Below, piece after piece: positions 16,427 to 25,986 of a stretch of DNA of 38,285 bases (positions are counted from its first letter, which is position 1; every line of letters starts with the position of its first letter). Source of the DNA: Acetofilamentum sp. (GTDB taxonomy: Bacteria; Bacteroidota; Bacteroidia; Bacteroidales; DYOH01); assembly GCA_020720625.1 (NCBI GenBank), contig DYOH01000031.1, positions 1 to 38,285 of the forward strand. Reading direction: 5' to 3'. Under the pieces are notes generated by a model, which was not told the DNA's origin, did no database searches, and saw only the letters and a program-made list of their open reading frames with translations. Made by a program: the position numbers and the translations under genes.

Positions 16427-17301
16427 ATGGGCAACATTCTAATTACAGGAGCTAGCGGAAATATTGGCTTGGAAGTGATAAAGTTTTTAAGTAATCCGGG
16501 CACTACCCATCAAATTATTGCCGGAGTGAGAAATACGGAAAGGGCCAAAAGTGAATTGAGCACCTATTCTCATCTTGGGTTTGTGCATTTCGATTTCGAA
16601 AATCCTGATACTTTCGATGCTATTTTACAAGGTATCGACCGGATTTTTCTCATGCGTCCGCCCCATATTTCCGATATCGGCAAGTATTTTATGCCGCTGA
16701 TATCGGCCCTAAAGAAACAAAATGTTCGCCAGATTGTGTTCCTTTCGGTGCAAGGTGCCGAAAAAAGTATGATAATTCCGCATAACCAGATTGAACGCCT
16801 GATTAAGCAAACCAGAATAGACTACATTTTTCTGAGGCCGAGTTATTTTATGCAAAATTTAACTACCACTTTGCGCTCTGATATCCAAATAAACCGAGAA
16901 ATTATTTTACCTGCTGGAAAGGCTAAATTTAATTGGATAGATATTGAGAATATTGGCGAAGTGGCTGCCATTTTGCTACAGAGATTTAATGAGCATAAGA
17001 ATAGGGCTTTTGAAATAACCGCTTGGAAAACGAAAACTTTGAAAAAATAAGAGATCTAATTAATCAAATTATTCATAGTCCTGTTAGATACCATAATGTT
17101 AATCCATTACGCTTTTTTCTGATAAAAAAGAAGCAGGGTATGGCCAATGGAATGATTTTGGTGATGATTTTGCTCCATTTTCTTCCTCGGTTTCAGCCCG
17201 AACCGCTAATTTCTGATTTTTACAGCCGATTAACTGGCAAAAAACCTACTGATTTACGCAGCTTTATGCTAAGGGAAAGTGCAAAATTCGAGCAATTTTG
17301 A
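16427..17301 (+). pseudogene. NmrA-type NAD(P)-binding reductase with one frameshift
   Basis: The 5' part (16427-17050) encodes a Rossmann-fold NmrA-like protein of the SDR superfamily: the nucleotide-binding TGASGNIG motif (residues 7-14), FLMRPPHISD, QIVFLSVQGAEKS, and LRPSYFMQN. It runs into ENENFEKIRDLI only in a second frame, which begins near 17021 and continues to 17301 with LIKKKQGMANGMILVMILLHFLPRF and FYSRLTGKKPT, a typical C-terminus of this family. The first frame instead ends in a short non-homologous tail (WKTKTLKK). Loss of one base in the GGAAAAC stretch near 17025 would explain the break; the joined product would be about 291 residues, the family's usual length. It lies just after the broken GH53 gene. 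Confidence 0.8.
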
Positions 17302-17497
17302 CTTTTTTATAAAAACGAAAATGGATATTTGCGTTGGAGATGCATAAAATACATCATTGTTTTATATGTCGGAAAACGGAAAATAGTATGCTTCAAAAAT
17401 AGCCGAAAAATGGGCAGAATCTGCTTAATTAGCGGTAACTTTACTTTAGGAATTGTGATAAAGAGTTTTATCATGTAATCAAAAAAAAGACTAAGAC

Positions 17498-17935
17498 ATG
17501 AAAGTAGCTATCGTAATTTGCGACCGTTATAAGACTTGTGCCGGCGGAAAATGTTTCAGGTCAATGCGCAACAGGGAAGGGGCTTTTGATATTTACTCTA
17601 AAGACGAAGCGCTCGAAATTGTCGGATACACCAGTTGCGGCGCTTGTCCGGGCGGAAATATTGAATATTCGCCCGAGGAAATGATTAAAAACGGTGCCGA
17701 GGTCATTCATCTGGCTACAGGTATGGTGGTAGGCTATCCGCCATGCCCTTATTTAGAACATTTTACAAAGTTTATTCCTGAAAAATACAACATTAAAGTA
17801 GTGGTAGGCACCCATCCCATTCCTCAGAAATATTTCATTACCCACAGTAATTTGCATACCTGGGATAGTCCACAATGGTTGGAGTGGATAAAGCCTACCT
17901 TGGCAGATGAAAAAACAAGAAAACTTTACGATTAA
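17498..17935 (+). CDS. CGGC domain protein
   Basis: The 145-residue protein matches the CGGC domain family (PF08821), a small cysteine-rich domain of unknown function proposed to bind metal. Visible cysteines are C8 (VICDRY), C14 and C19 (TCAGGKC), C47 and C50 (TSCGACPGG), and C near 83 in GYPPCPYLEHF. GTHPIPQKY closes the domain. No signal peptide is present, so it is cytoplasmic. The stop lies 5 bases before a radical SAM gene, so the two are very likely one operon. That pairing suggests a role in sulfur or metal handling, but the link is an inference. Confidence 0.88.
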   Translation: MKVAIVICDRYKTCAGGKCFRSMRNREGAFDIYSKDEALEIVGYTSCGACPGGNIEYSPEEMIKNGAEVIHLATGMVVGYPPCPYLEHFTKFIPEKYNIKVVVGTHPIPQKYFITHSNLHTWDSPQWLEWIKPTLADEKTRKLYD

Positions 17936-17940
17936 AAATA

Positions 17941-18888
17941 ATGTATAAATATTTATTTGGGCCGGTTCCATCAAGACGATTAGGGATGTCGCTTGGTGTA
18001 GATTTGGTTCCGAAAAAAGTGTGTTCGCTCGATTGTGTATATTGCGAGGTTGGTAAAACTACCGCACTAACGCTCAATCGAAAAGAGTATATTCCGCTTG
18101 AAAAAATTAAACAAGAGCTGATTCAATATTTTGGCGAAAATCCTTTGCCTGATTATATTACATTTTCGGGTTCGGGCGAGCCAACGCTAAATAGCAGGCT
18201 AGGTGATATATTGCGCTTTATTAAAGAGCTGCAGCCCCATATTCCCATTGCTGTGCTTACCAACGGTACTTTGCTTTCTGATTTAGAAGTGCGAAATTCC
18301 TTGCTTCTGGCCGATGTGGTGCTACCTTCGCTCGATGCTGCTACACAAGAAGTGTTCGAAAAAATAAACCGGCCGGCAAAAGGACTTATCCTAGAGCAAT
18401 ACATTCAAGGCTTGGTTGATTTTAGGCAAGAATTCAAAGGCAATATTTGGCTCGAAATATTTATTCTTCCGGGATTTAACGACCATCCGGAGGAACTTTT
18501 GGCGCTTAAAAATGCAATTCTGCGCATAATGCCAAACAGTATTCAGCTAAATACCATGGACCGCCCCGGAACTGTGCTTGGTTTGAGAAGTGCTACTCAG
18601 ATGGAACTTCAGGCTGTGGCCAATTTTTGGAATTTACCTCAAACCATGATTATTGCTTCTGCTCAACAGCGTAAGGATAATAAGGCCTATAGAAATGATA
18701 TTGGGAATGTAATTATCGAAACCATCGCTCGACGCCCTTCTACCATCGACGATTTAAGCAAAATTCTGGGTCTGCATATCAACGAAATTAATAAATACCT
18801 GGATGTACTCGAGGCTGAGAACAAAATTGAAGCCCAAGTGATGGACAGAGGAATTTTTTATCAACTCAAGCGCAAAAACAGCGATTAG
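17941..18888 (+). CDS. Radical SAM protein with C-terminal winged-helix domain
   Basis: The 315-residue protein binds a 4Fe-4S cluster through C28, C32 and C35 in KKVCSLDCVYCEVG, the radical SAM CxxxCxxC motif. Other family marks are the N-terminal GPVPSRRLGMSLGVDLVP, the SAM-contacting GSGEPTLN (78-85), VVLPSLDAA, and IWLEIFILPGFND. From about 255 a winged-helix-like domain follows: RRPSTIDDLSKILGLHINEINKYL, then EAENKIEAQVMDRGIFYQL. Known members of this subgroup are uncharacterised radical SAM proteins. It is cytoplasmic and co-transcribed with the CGGC-domain gene 5 bases upstream. The substrate is unknown. Confidence 0.9.
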   Translation: MYKYLFGPVPSRRLGMSLGVDLVPKKVCSLDCVYCEVGKTTALTLNRKEYIPLEKIKQELIQYFGENPLPDYITFSGSGEPTLNSRLGDILRFIKELQPHIPIAVLTNGTLLSDLEVRNSLLLADVVLPSLDAATQEVFEKINRPAKGLILEQYIQGLVDFRQEFKGNIWLEIFILPGFNDHPEELLALKNAILRIMPNSIQLNTMDRPGTVLGLRSATQMELQAVANFWNLPQTMIIASAQQRKDNKAYRNDIGNVIIETIARRPSTIDDLSKILGLHINEINKYLDVLEAENKIEAQVMDRGIFYQLKRKNSD

Positions 18889-19291
18889 TGTTTGCTGATG
18901 CTTATTTTTCACTATAGTTCTAAATGTGGCCTTATAAGTCATTTAATTTTCTGTTGGCGAACTTTGCTTTGCTTCGAAAGAATTGTCCAATTGGCTATTC
19001 TGAACGATAATACTTCCCAAAATGGTCTAAATTTTCGCTAAACTGATATTTTAATGCACTTTTTGTGCTCCTATGAATAGCATCTGTATAACCTGGCTAA
19101 AAAAATAACCACAAGCACTTTTATGTATTTGATGAATAAACTATCCACCAATTCAACAATCTCTTTGCACATCGAAAAATAAACATTAACTTTATAAATA
19201 CCCTATTTTAAACCAGCTTATTTTTTGAATTCAAATAGGTTTCCTAATTTTGTCGAAATCAATACGAAATTTTCCAGAAACGAATAGATAA
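18889..19291. other. Intergenic region before the DUF3352 operon
   Basis: This 403-base AT-rich stretch holds the promoter of the next operon at its right end (19224-19252), a small GCAC/GTGC hairpin at about 19058-19070, and a TTGAATTCAA palindrome that overlaps the minus-33 element. I see no gene or RNA structure in the rest. Confidence 0.5.
19224..19252 (+). promoter_or_regulatory. Promoter of the DUF3352-lipoprotein-DUF5723 operon
   Basis: TTTG at 19224-19227 and TAATTTTG at 19245-19252 are 17 bases apart, which fits the Bacteroidota minus-33/minus-7 pattern. The ATG of the first gene follows at 19292. Confidence 0.65.
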
Positions 19292-22066
19292 ATGAAAACA
19301 AAAGCAATTATCGGAGCCTCAGTGGCTGTAATCTTAATAGCCGTGTGGGGCATTATCCGCATCAAAAACAACAATATAGAGAGTGCACCTGCGCTCGAGT
19401 CGGTTCCAATGGATGCCTTTATGATTGTCCGTTCGGATAATCTGCTTTCTGTTGTGGATAATCTGCTTAACGACAATATGATTTGGGAGAATTTGTCGAC
19501 AGTTCCACAGATCGAAGAACTAAGCCAAGAGTTAGTGCTTTTTGATTCATTGGCCAACGAATATTCCGATTTTTCGTCTGTATTAGAAACCCGGCAAGTA
19601 GTAGTATCAGCTCACATGCTTACCAAAGCTAAAATTGGTATGCTGTTGTCCACAAGTTTAAAAAATAGCGGAGAGCGGCGTAGTCTCGACGAACAGATAA
19701 GAGAGTTGCTTGGCAAGAACTACAAAATTCAGGAAAGAAACTACGACGGTGCAGAAATACACGATATTAGAAAAGGAAATGATGCAAGGTTTAATTTGAG
19801 CTATACGGTGCATAAGGGAATTTTCCTTATTGCCAAGTCGGCTATTTTGGTGGAAAAGGCCATTAGGCAATTAAACCTGCATACAAGTTTGATGAATAAT
19901 TCCGATTTTGTGCATAGTGTTTCTATTGCAGGTCAAAATGTAAAAGGAAATCTATTTCTTAATCTTTCCGAAGTTTCTCAGTTTTTAAGCTTTCTGGCAC
20001 CTTATGGCGAAATAAAATTAGAAGGTGTAAAAAATATGGGTGGTTGGATGGTGCTCGATTTGAGTACCATGCATAGTAAAGACTGGTTACTTACTGGTTT
20101 TACCCAGGCTTCCGATACCATGTCGCATGTACTTGGCTTATTCAAAAATCAGGAACCCATAAAACCTTCGGCCGTTAAATACCTGCCCAAGCAAACTGCG
20201 TTTTTCCAGTATCTCGGTATTTCGGATATATATCAGTTTCGTAGGGATTACAACCGTGTTTTACGAAAATTCGACGAGTTCGACTTATACAAGCACTACA
20301 TTAATACCGTAAAAGAAAAGTATAATTTTAATCCGGAATTAGATTTTGAAGTGAATCTCGAAGAAGAGGTAATGGTGAGTTATTCATCTGTAAATTATAA
20401 AATTGAATCGGAGAACCAGTATTTTATCGCTAAAATTCGCAATCGTGGCTCCATGATAGATTTTTTGAACAGTCTTGCCAAGCGAACCGAGAGTATAGAT
20501 AGCTCTTCTAATAAGAAACACAGCTCTGAATACAGCCTCAACGAGGTAAATAAAATTACCATTTGGAAATTTCCGCTTACCGATTATACTTATAAAATGT
20601 ATCGTTATATTTTGCCCGATATTAATACAGGCTACGCTACCGTTATTGAAAATTATCTGATTATGGGGAAATCCCCCGAAGCGCTTAAGGCTTTTGCAAA
20701 TGCTTATTTCTCAAATATGACTTTTGAAACAAACCCAGAATTCAAAAATTTTATTGAAACATTATCTTCTCGTTCTAATTTATTGATATATAATGATGTA
20801 GAGAATAGTGCGGATTATTGGAAAAAATATTTTTCTAATGATTTAACAAGAGTTCTAAACCAAAATCGGAACATGTTCAATAAATTTCAGGCCATTGCCC
20901 TGCAAATTAGCAAAACAAACGATTTACTGTTTACCAATATTTTTCTAAAACTTAATCCAAAAGGATCTCTAAAACCCAATGTTGTTTGGGCAGCTGCTTC
21001 CGAAAGCGAAATTCTTCTAAAACCTGCAATAGTCATTAATCATCAGAACAAAGAGCGCGAAGTTTTTGTTCAGGATAAGGCCAACAAAGTTTATTTGATT
21101 GATAAGAACGGACGCACCCTATGGAGTAAAAAACTATCTGAACCAATTAAAAGTGAAATTTATCAGGTCGATGTTTTTAAAAATGGCAAATTTCAGTTGG
21201 CTTTCAGTACCGAAAACTATTTGCACATTATTGATAGATTAGGTAATTATGTCGAAAACTTTCCCGTTAAATTTCAGGCGCCTGCAACCAATGGTATGGC
21301 TATTTTTGATTACGACAAAAAACGGGATTACAGAATTTTAGTCGCTGCAAAGAACAAACAGGTTTATGCCTACGATATTAAAGGAAGCATCATAAAAGGA
21401 TGGGAGTTTAACCTTACACAAAATCTGGTGTACGGAAAAATTCAGCATTTTGTAGATGCCGGAAAAGACTATATCGTTTTCTCCGACGAACTAAAAACGT
21501 ATATTCTCGATAGGAGAGGAAAAATCAGGTTAAACCCGAAATCGGATTTTCCGCGCTCCGCTAATAATATTTTTTATCTTGATAAAGCAACCAAATCGCA
21601 TCCATCCCGGTTATTATCAACAAGTATCAGTGGTACGGTAATGTTTTTGTATCTGAATGATGGTAAAGTTACAAAATTAGAGACGCAACGTTTTTCGCCC
21701 AAACATCATTTTATATTTACTGATGTGAATGGTGATGGAATTGAAGAATTTGTGTATGCCGATGAAAATCGTTTAAAGGTGATTCAGCAGAATTTAGAGC
21801 AGCTTTATGAAGTTAAACTTAAAGCTCCATTGGCCACAGCACCTAATTTGTATAATTTTGGCAACGGAAATCTTCAGTTAGGTATTACCGACAACGAAAA
21901 TAGCGAAATATTTCTGCTAAACGGTAAGGATGGCAGTGTTGTAAATGGTTTTCCGCAAGAGGGAAGCACTGAGTTTAGCATTACCAAATTTACTACAAAT
22001 CAATCTAAATTTAGTTTGATAGTAGGAAATAAAAATAATTTTTTATATAATTACCTGTTGAAATAG
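19292..22066 (+). CDS. Membrane-anchored DUF3352-like protein with C-terminal beta-propeller
   Basis: The 924-residue protein starts with a signal-anchor helix (about 5-23) and would lie in the periplasm. The first 580 residues resemble DUF3352: VPMDAFMIVRSDNLLSVVDNL near the start, GNLFLNLSEVSQFL, YLPKQTAFFQYLGI, and LIMGKSPEALKAFANAY. The C-terminal 330 residues look like a beta-propeller of repeated xYLIDxxG blades: KVYLIDKNGRTLWSKKL, LHIIDRLGNYVENFPVKF, QVYAYDIKGSIIKGW, TYILDRRGKIRL, and IFLLNGKDGSVVNGFP. One blade carries FTDVNGDGIEEFVYAD, an FG-GAP-like calcium site. It is first of three genes in one operon. A role as an envelope scaffold or sensor is an inference. Confidence 0.72.
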   Translation: MKTKAIIGASVAVILIAVWGIIRIKNNNIESAPALESVPMDAFMIVRSDNLLSVVDNLLNDNMIWENLSTVPQIEELSQELVLFDSLANEYSDFSSVLETRQVVVSAHMLTKAKIGMLLSTSLKNSGERRSLDEQIRELLGKNYKIQERNYDGAEIHDIRKGNDARFNLSYTVHKGIFLIAKSAILVEKAIRQLNLHTSLMNNSDFVHSVSIAGQNVKGNLFLNLSEVSQFLSFLAPYGEIKLEGVKNMGGWMVLDLSTMHSKDWLLTGFTQASDTMSHVLGLFKNQEPIKPSAVKYLPKQTAFFQYLGISDIYQFRRDYNRVLRKFDEFDLYKHYINTVKEKYNFNPELDFEVNLEEEVMVSYSSVNYKIESENQYFIAKIRNRGSMIDFLNSLAKRTESIDSSSNKKHSSEYSLNEVNKITIWKFPLTDYTYKMYRYILPDINTGYATVIENYLIMGKSPEALKAFANAYFSNMTFETNPEFKNFIETLSSRSNLLIYNDVENSADYWKKYFSNDLTRVLNQNRNMFNKFQAIALQISKTNDLLFTNIFLKLNPKGSLKPNVVWAAASESEILLKPAIVINHQNKEREVFVQDKANKVYLIDKNGRTLWSKKLSEPIKSEIYQVDVFKNGKFQLAFSTENYLHIIDRLGNYVENFPVKFQAPATNGMAIFDYDKKRDYRILVAAKNKQVYAYDIKGSIIKGWEFNLTQNLVYGKIQHFVDAGKDYIVFSDELKTYILDRRGKIRLNPKSDFPRSANNIFYLDKATKSHPSRLLSTSISGTVMFLYLNDGKVTKLETQRFSPKHHFIFTDVNGDGIEEFVYADENRLKVIQQNLEQLYEVKLKAPLATAPNLYNFGNGNLQLGITDNENSEIFLLNGKDGSVVNGFPQEGSTEFSITKFTTNQSKFSLIVGNKNNFLYNYLLK

Positions 22067-22095
22067 TCCATAATTTAACCACTTAAAACTTGTGT

Positions 22096-24198
22096 ATGAG
22101 AAAACTGAAAATCGTTGCTGCCCTTGCCTTTTTAATGGTCTTTGCAAGCAGTTGCGTTAATGAATGGAAGCAATTCATCGAAGAAGACATAGATAATATT
22201 GTGATGGATTCTGTTGAACTTAATCCGAGCGTTGCGCTTAGGTTAGGTTCTATTGAATTTAAAATTGCAGATCTGATTGAAGAAAGACCCGATACGCTCA
22301 TTTTCGACGGATCCGATAGTCTACTTACTTTCCGCTTGGCTATAGATACCTTATACGAAATGGCAGTTGCAGATGTTTACGAAATGCCTGAAATAGAGCC
22401 AATAACCGGTCAATCCTTCTCTATGGACGAAATTAAGATCGATGCGCTTACGGCCAACAGGAGCATCACCCTCGAAGAAATGCTTACAAATGCCGGTGCT
22501 ACTTATCCCGGAGAAGGAAACGTAATATTTCCTCCGGTTACCGATGTTTATGCCGGCGATTATGCTTACGACAGCTTTGAAGACCAATTCGAAGAAGTTA
22601 TTTTTGCCAGCGGGGCTTTTACCGTTACCATGACAAACAATACGCCTATTGTGGTGAGTGTTGTTATGGCACTGCGTAATCTCGATAATAATACCTATGT
22701 GGGCAATGATGTAAATTTTACCAATGTGGCTCCTGGGGCTACTGTATCGCAAACTGTTAACGTTGCTGGGGAAAGAATGTACAAAGAAGTTACCGGAGAA
22801 TTGAAAAGTTTTAGTACTCCCGGTACTATCCCAAATTTTGTAAATATTGATGGTGAAGAATTATTTGTATTTGATGTGGCTACTACTCAGGATTTGGTGG
22901 TGGCTACAGCAACGGCTAAAATACCGCTTACCGAAATAAAAGACTCTACATTGGTGGATATTACACCAGCTGATAATCCGGAATTAAGTATAAAAACATT
23001 GTCTTTGTCTTCCGGCACTATCAATTTTACTGTAAATAGTAATTTTGGTGCTCCAATGAATGTGCTAATTGAGATGCCTTACACTAAAGATGCTTCGGGA
23101 AATGCACTTTCGGAAACGGTTACCTTCAACGGAACAGGTTCTCAAACCCAAAGCATTAACCTGGCCAATACCACCACCGATTTAACTATGAACGGAACAG
23201 TCGTAAACTCTTTCTTTGTAAGATACAAAGCCAGTATCGGTGGCGACGACATACTTTATACTTTTAGTTCTCCTGCTACTGCTACAATTAATGCCACTTT
23301 CGACAATGTAGCGTTTAATTCAATCTTTGGCTCTTTGGGCACAATAGAACCTTTTGTAATTTCTAATACCACCCTCGATTTGGGATTGGGCGAATTAAGT
23401 AACAAATTATCCGGTAGTATTACCATTACTGATCCATCTATCAGGTTGAATATTAAAAATTCCTTTGGATTTGGTGCACATCTCGATTTATCTGTGAAGG
23501 GATATAAAAACAATGATACTGTTTATGTAACTTTACCTGATAATACTGATATTGCAGGTGCTCAGAATATAGGAGAGGATGCCGCTACTACCATTTTGCT
23601 TGATAAATTTTCTACCAAAAATACGCTCGTAGATCTAATTGCATTGCCACCTGCCGGTATCTTGTTTGGGGGTAAGGTTTCGGTGCCAAATACCAGCAAT
23701 GTTTTTGTTACAGGCAACAGCCGGGTTTTGGTTGGCTTTAATGTAGAAGTTCCTTTGATTCTTAATTTGAATAATGTAGCATTTACGGATACCATGGAGT
23801 TCGACGGGGCTTCTTTACCTGCCGAGATTGAGGAGGCTAAATTAATGCTCAAAACCCTGAACGGATTTCCGATGGAAATTGGTCTTATCGTGGATGTTTA
23901 CGATTCTATCGCCAATAGGGTTATTCATACTATTTCATTGCTAAACACGGCAGGACATCCTATTTTGCTTTCAGCAGCTGCTGTAGATAATCAGGGAAAT
24001 ATTACACCTGCGGCAAACGATGTAAATCTTAATATATCCAAAGTAGACTACGAACAATTGCTTAAAGGAAATGCACTTATCTTAAAAGCCATGTTTACTA
24101 CCTACAATGCAGCATCCGGAAATGGTGTACCTTTTAATGCCAATTCGAAAATTAAAATTGATGTGGCTATTGCAGCTAAAGCTAAAATTAACTTTTAA
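22096..24198 (+). CDS. Large beta-rich lipoprotein of unknown function
   Basis: The ATG at 22096 gives a 700-residue protein with a lipoprotein signal peptide ending VFASSC, lipidated at C20. A TTG two codons upstream is in frame but adds nothing useful. The mature part is beta-rich, low in cysteine, and acidic at its start (EEDIDNIVMDSVEL). Several segments look like repeated immunoglobulin- or LEA-like sandwich domains: FTVTMTNNTPIVVSVVMALR, INFTVNSNFGAPMNVLIEMP, and IRLNIKNSFGFGAHLDLSVKG, each with a similar TxxNxF/T-x-P/F-x-LxVxM pattern. No catalytic motif is visible. It follows the DUF3352 gene by 29 bases and precedes DUF5723 by 11, so the three form one transcript. Confidence 0.75.
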   Translation: MRKLKIVAALAFLMVFASSCVNEWKQFIEEDIDNIVMDSVELNPSVALRLGSIEFKIADLIEERPDTLIFDGSDSLLTFRLAIDTLYEMAVADVYEMPEIEPITGQSFSMDEIKIDALTANRSITLEEMLTNAGATYPGEGNVIFPPVTDVYAGDYAYDSFEDQFEEVIFASGAFTVTMTNNTPIVVSVVMALRNLDNNTYVGNDVNFTNVAPGATVSQTVNVAGERMYKEVTGELKSFSTPGTIPNFVNIDGEELFVFDVATTQDLVVATATAKIPLTEIKDSTLVDITPADNPELSIKTLSLSSGTINFTVNSNFGAPMNVLIEMPYTKDASGNALSETVTFNGTGSQTQSINLANTTTDLTMNGTVVNSFFVRYKASIGGDDILYTFSSPATATINATFDNVAFNSIFGSLGTIEPFVISNTTLDLGLGELSNKLSGSITITDPSIRLNIKNSFGFGAHLDLSVKGYKNNDTVYVTLPDNTDIAGAQNIGEDAATTILLDKFSTKNTLVDLIALPPAGILFGGKVSVPNTSNVFVTGNSRVLVGFNVEVPLILNLNNVAFTDTMEFDGASLPAEIEEAKLMLKTLNGFPMEIGLIVDVYDSIANRVIHTISLLNTAGHPILLSAAAVDNQGNITPAANDVNLNISKVDYEQLLKGNALILKAMFTTYNAASGNGVPFNANSKIKIDVAIAAKAKINF

Positions 24199-24209
24199 TT
24201 ACCTCACTT

Positions 24210-25604
24210 ATGATAAAGAAAATATATAGTGCCATGATACTGTTTTTTAGTAGCATTGGCTTATTTGCACAAACAAATTCTTTGTACTTCATGAGTGAAG
24301 TACCTCAGTCTATTCAGGCAAACCCAGCATTTAGACCTGCTTGCAACTTCTTTTTTACTGTTGCCGACGTGTCTGTGTTGGCTGGTCAAAATGGTTTTGC
24401 TTTTAACGATGTTTTTGTAAAATCGGACGAAAAATATATTCTGAGTATTGACAATCTTTACAATCAAATGCCAAATTCTTTTGAAATTAAGGCGTTTGTA
24501 AATGCTCAAACCCTTTCTTTGGGCTTTAAAACAAAGAAGGGATATTTCTCTTTTCAGAATAATGTGGTTGTTAACGCTTACTTTACTGTGCCAAAATCTT
24601 TCTTAGGCCTTAAAGATGGCAACTGGGACATGGAAGCTATGAAACCACGGGAACTCGATTTCTCTGGCTTTGGACCTAACTTATTGGCTTATGTGGACCA
24701 TCGCTTTGCGTATTCACGTAACCTTAAACCAAATTTAACTGTTGGTGCAGCATTCCATTTATACAATGGTCTGGTAACTTTCGATACTTATAAGTCGGAT
24801 TTATCTATTACTACGAATGCCGAGTCTTACAGTATGAATGTTGCAGCCGACCTTGAGTATCGCACTAATGCTAAGGCCGATGTTGTGCTTGATGCCGAAG
24901 GAAATATCAAAGATTTTGTGCTCGATGAAGATTACTACACCAAGGATCCGCTGAAATTCATTAAACCTATTAATAAAGGTTTTGGTTTTGATATAGGTGC
25001 CGTGTATAAACCTAATCAGAAAACCGAGATTGCTGCTTCTCTGCTTAATCTTGGTTTTATTAAATGGAACGATGGCATTATTGCCAATGCGAAAGGAAAT
25101 TTTACCTTTTCCGGCATCGATTTTACGCAATATGTGATTGGTGACAGCAGTTCTACTGATAGTTTGGGTAGCGATTTGCTCGATTCTCTGATTAATAGTG
25201 TGGATTATGCGGTTAATGAGGCTCAAACTTTTAAAACTTGGATGCCGCTTACCATGAATATTAGCGCCAGTAGGTATATTACTAAACGTTTTCAGGTGGG
25301 GGCAATGCTGCAAACACGTATTTACGATAAAAAATTGCATCCGGCATTTATGCTTTCGTCTAATTTTCATACCAATTTGTTTAATTTTGGGTTAACTTAT
25401 AGTATGATGGAAAAAACTTATGCCAATATAGGCTTTGGATTTGGTCTTAAGCTCGCTCCATTGCAGGTGTTTGTTGTGTCGGACAGTTGGACGCAAATGG
25501 CATCTCCCTACAATCTTAAATTTGCCAGCGTAAGAGTTGGTGTTAATTTGATGATGGGTTGCAAGAGAAAGGCCGATTTGCCTATTTATAAAGACGAAAT
25601 TTAA
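24210..25604 (+). CDS. DUF5723 family outer-membrane protein
   Basis: The 464-residue protein has a signal peptide (MIKKIYSAMILFFSSIGLFAQ) and the DUF5723 start LYFMSEVPQSIQANPAFRP. Alternating amphipathic strands with aromatic ends (LSLGFKTKKGYFSFQNNVVV, GFGFDIGAVYKPNQKTEIAASLLNLGF over two strands, and FGLTYSMMEKTYANIGFGFGLK) point to an outer-membrane beta-barrel. The family is confined to Bacteroidota and has no established function. It is the last gene of the operon with the 700-residue lipoprotein and the DUF3352-propeller protein. A hairpin at 25718-25763 and a terminator-like hairpin at 25828-25882 follow. Confidence 0.82.
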   Translation: MIKKIYSAMILFFSSIGLFAQTNSLYFMSEVPQSIQANPAFRPACNFFFTVADVSVLAGQNGFAFNDVFVKSDEKYILSIDNLYNQMPNSFEIKAFVNAQTLSLGFKTKKGYFSFQNNVVVNAYFTVPKSFLGLKDGNWDMEAMKPRELDFSGFGPNLLAYVDHRFAYSRNLKPNLTVGAAFHLYNGLVTFDTYKSDLSITTNAESYSMNVAADLEYRTNAKADVVLDAEGNIKDFVLDEDYYTKDPLKFIKPINKGFGFDIGAVYKPNQKTEIAASLLNLGFIKWNDGIIANAKGNFTFSGIDFTQYVIGDSSSTDSLGSDLLDSLINSVDYAVNEAQTFKTWMPLTMNISASRYITKRFQVGAMLQTRIYDKKLHPAFMLSSNFHTNLFNFGLTYSMMEKTYANIGFGFGLKLAPLQVFVVSDSWTQMASPYNLKFASVRVGVNLMMGCKRKADLPIYKDEI

Positions 25605-25717
25605 TGTTTCTTGATTCATGTTTTAGGGTTTAGCGAATTCAAATTTTTATTCGAATTTTTTCCGAAGACTTATTAGGAGAAAATGAATTGAAATTATATT
25701 TTTTACTTAGGTTTATT

Positions 25718-25763
25718 CCAGTTATAAGGTTATTTATTTTTTATTTATCTACCTTATAGCTGG
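25718..25763. other. Long hairpin downstream of DUF5723
   Basis: Arms at 25718-25730 and 25751-25763 pair at 12 of 13 positions (one T/C difference between CCAGTTATAAGGT and the complement of ACCTTATAGCTGG), enclosing a 20-base AT loop. No T-run follows directly. Confidence 0.55.
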
Positions 25764-25827
25764 TTTAAGCCATTTTAGCAAATATGCATCAACGCTATTT
25801 GTTTTATTAGCTTGCATATAAAACAAG

Positions 25828-25882
25828 AAAAAGATTAGGTTTTAAATCGAAGTTTTTTAAAGGCTTCCGCTAATCTTTTTTT
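25828..25882 (+). terminator. Terminator-like hairpin of the envelope operon
   Basis: AAAAAGATTAG (25828-25838) pairs with CTAATCTTTTT (25870-25880), with an inner GAAG/CTTC stem in the loop and a T-run through 25882. It may end the operon from 19292. The loop is long, so this is moderate evidence. Confidence 0.55.
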
Positions 25883-25956
25883 ATTTATGCGTAAAAGGTA
25901 CAGCATTTTAAAAGAAAAGCCAACATAGAAAGATATTTAATATCGTATGCTTTTCT

Positions 25957-25986
25957 AAGCTTGCCCCGACGGGTCTGGATAAGCTT
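25957..25986. other. Compact cruciform element
   Basis: AAGCTT stands at both ends (25957-25962 and 25981-25986), flanking a CC/GG pairing and an inner CCC-GAC-GGG triloop hairpin (25965-25973). The GC-rich core stands out from AT-rich surroundings. Function unknown. Confidence 0.4.
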
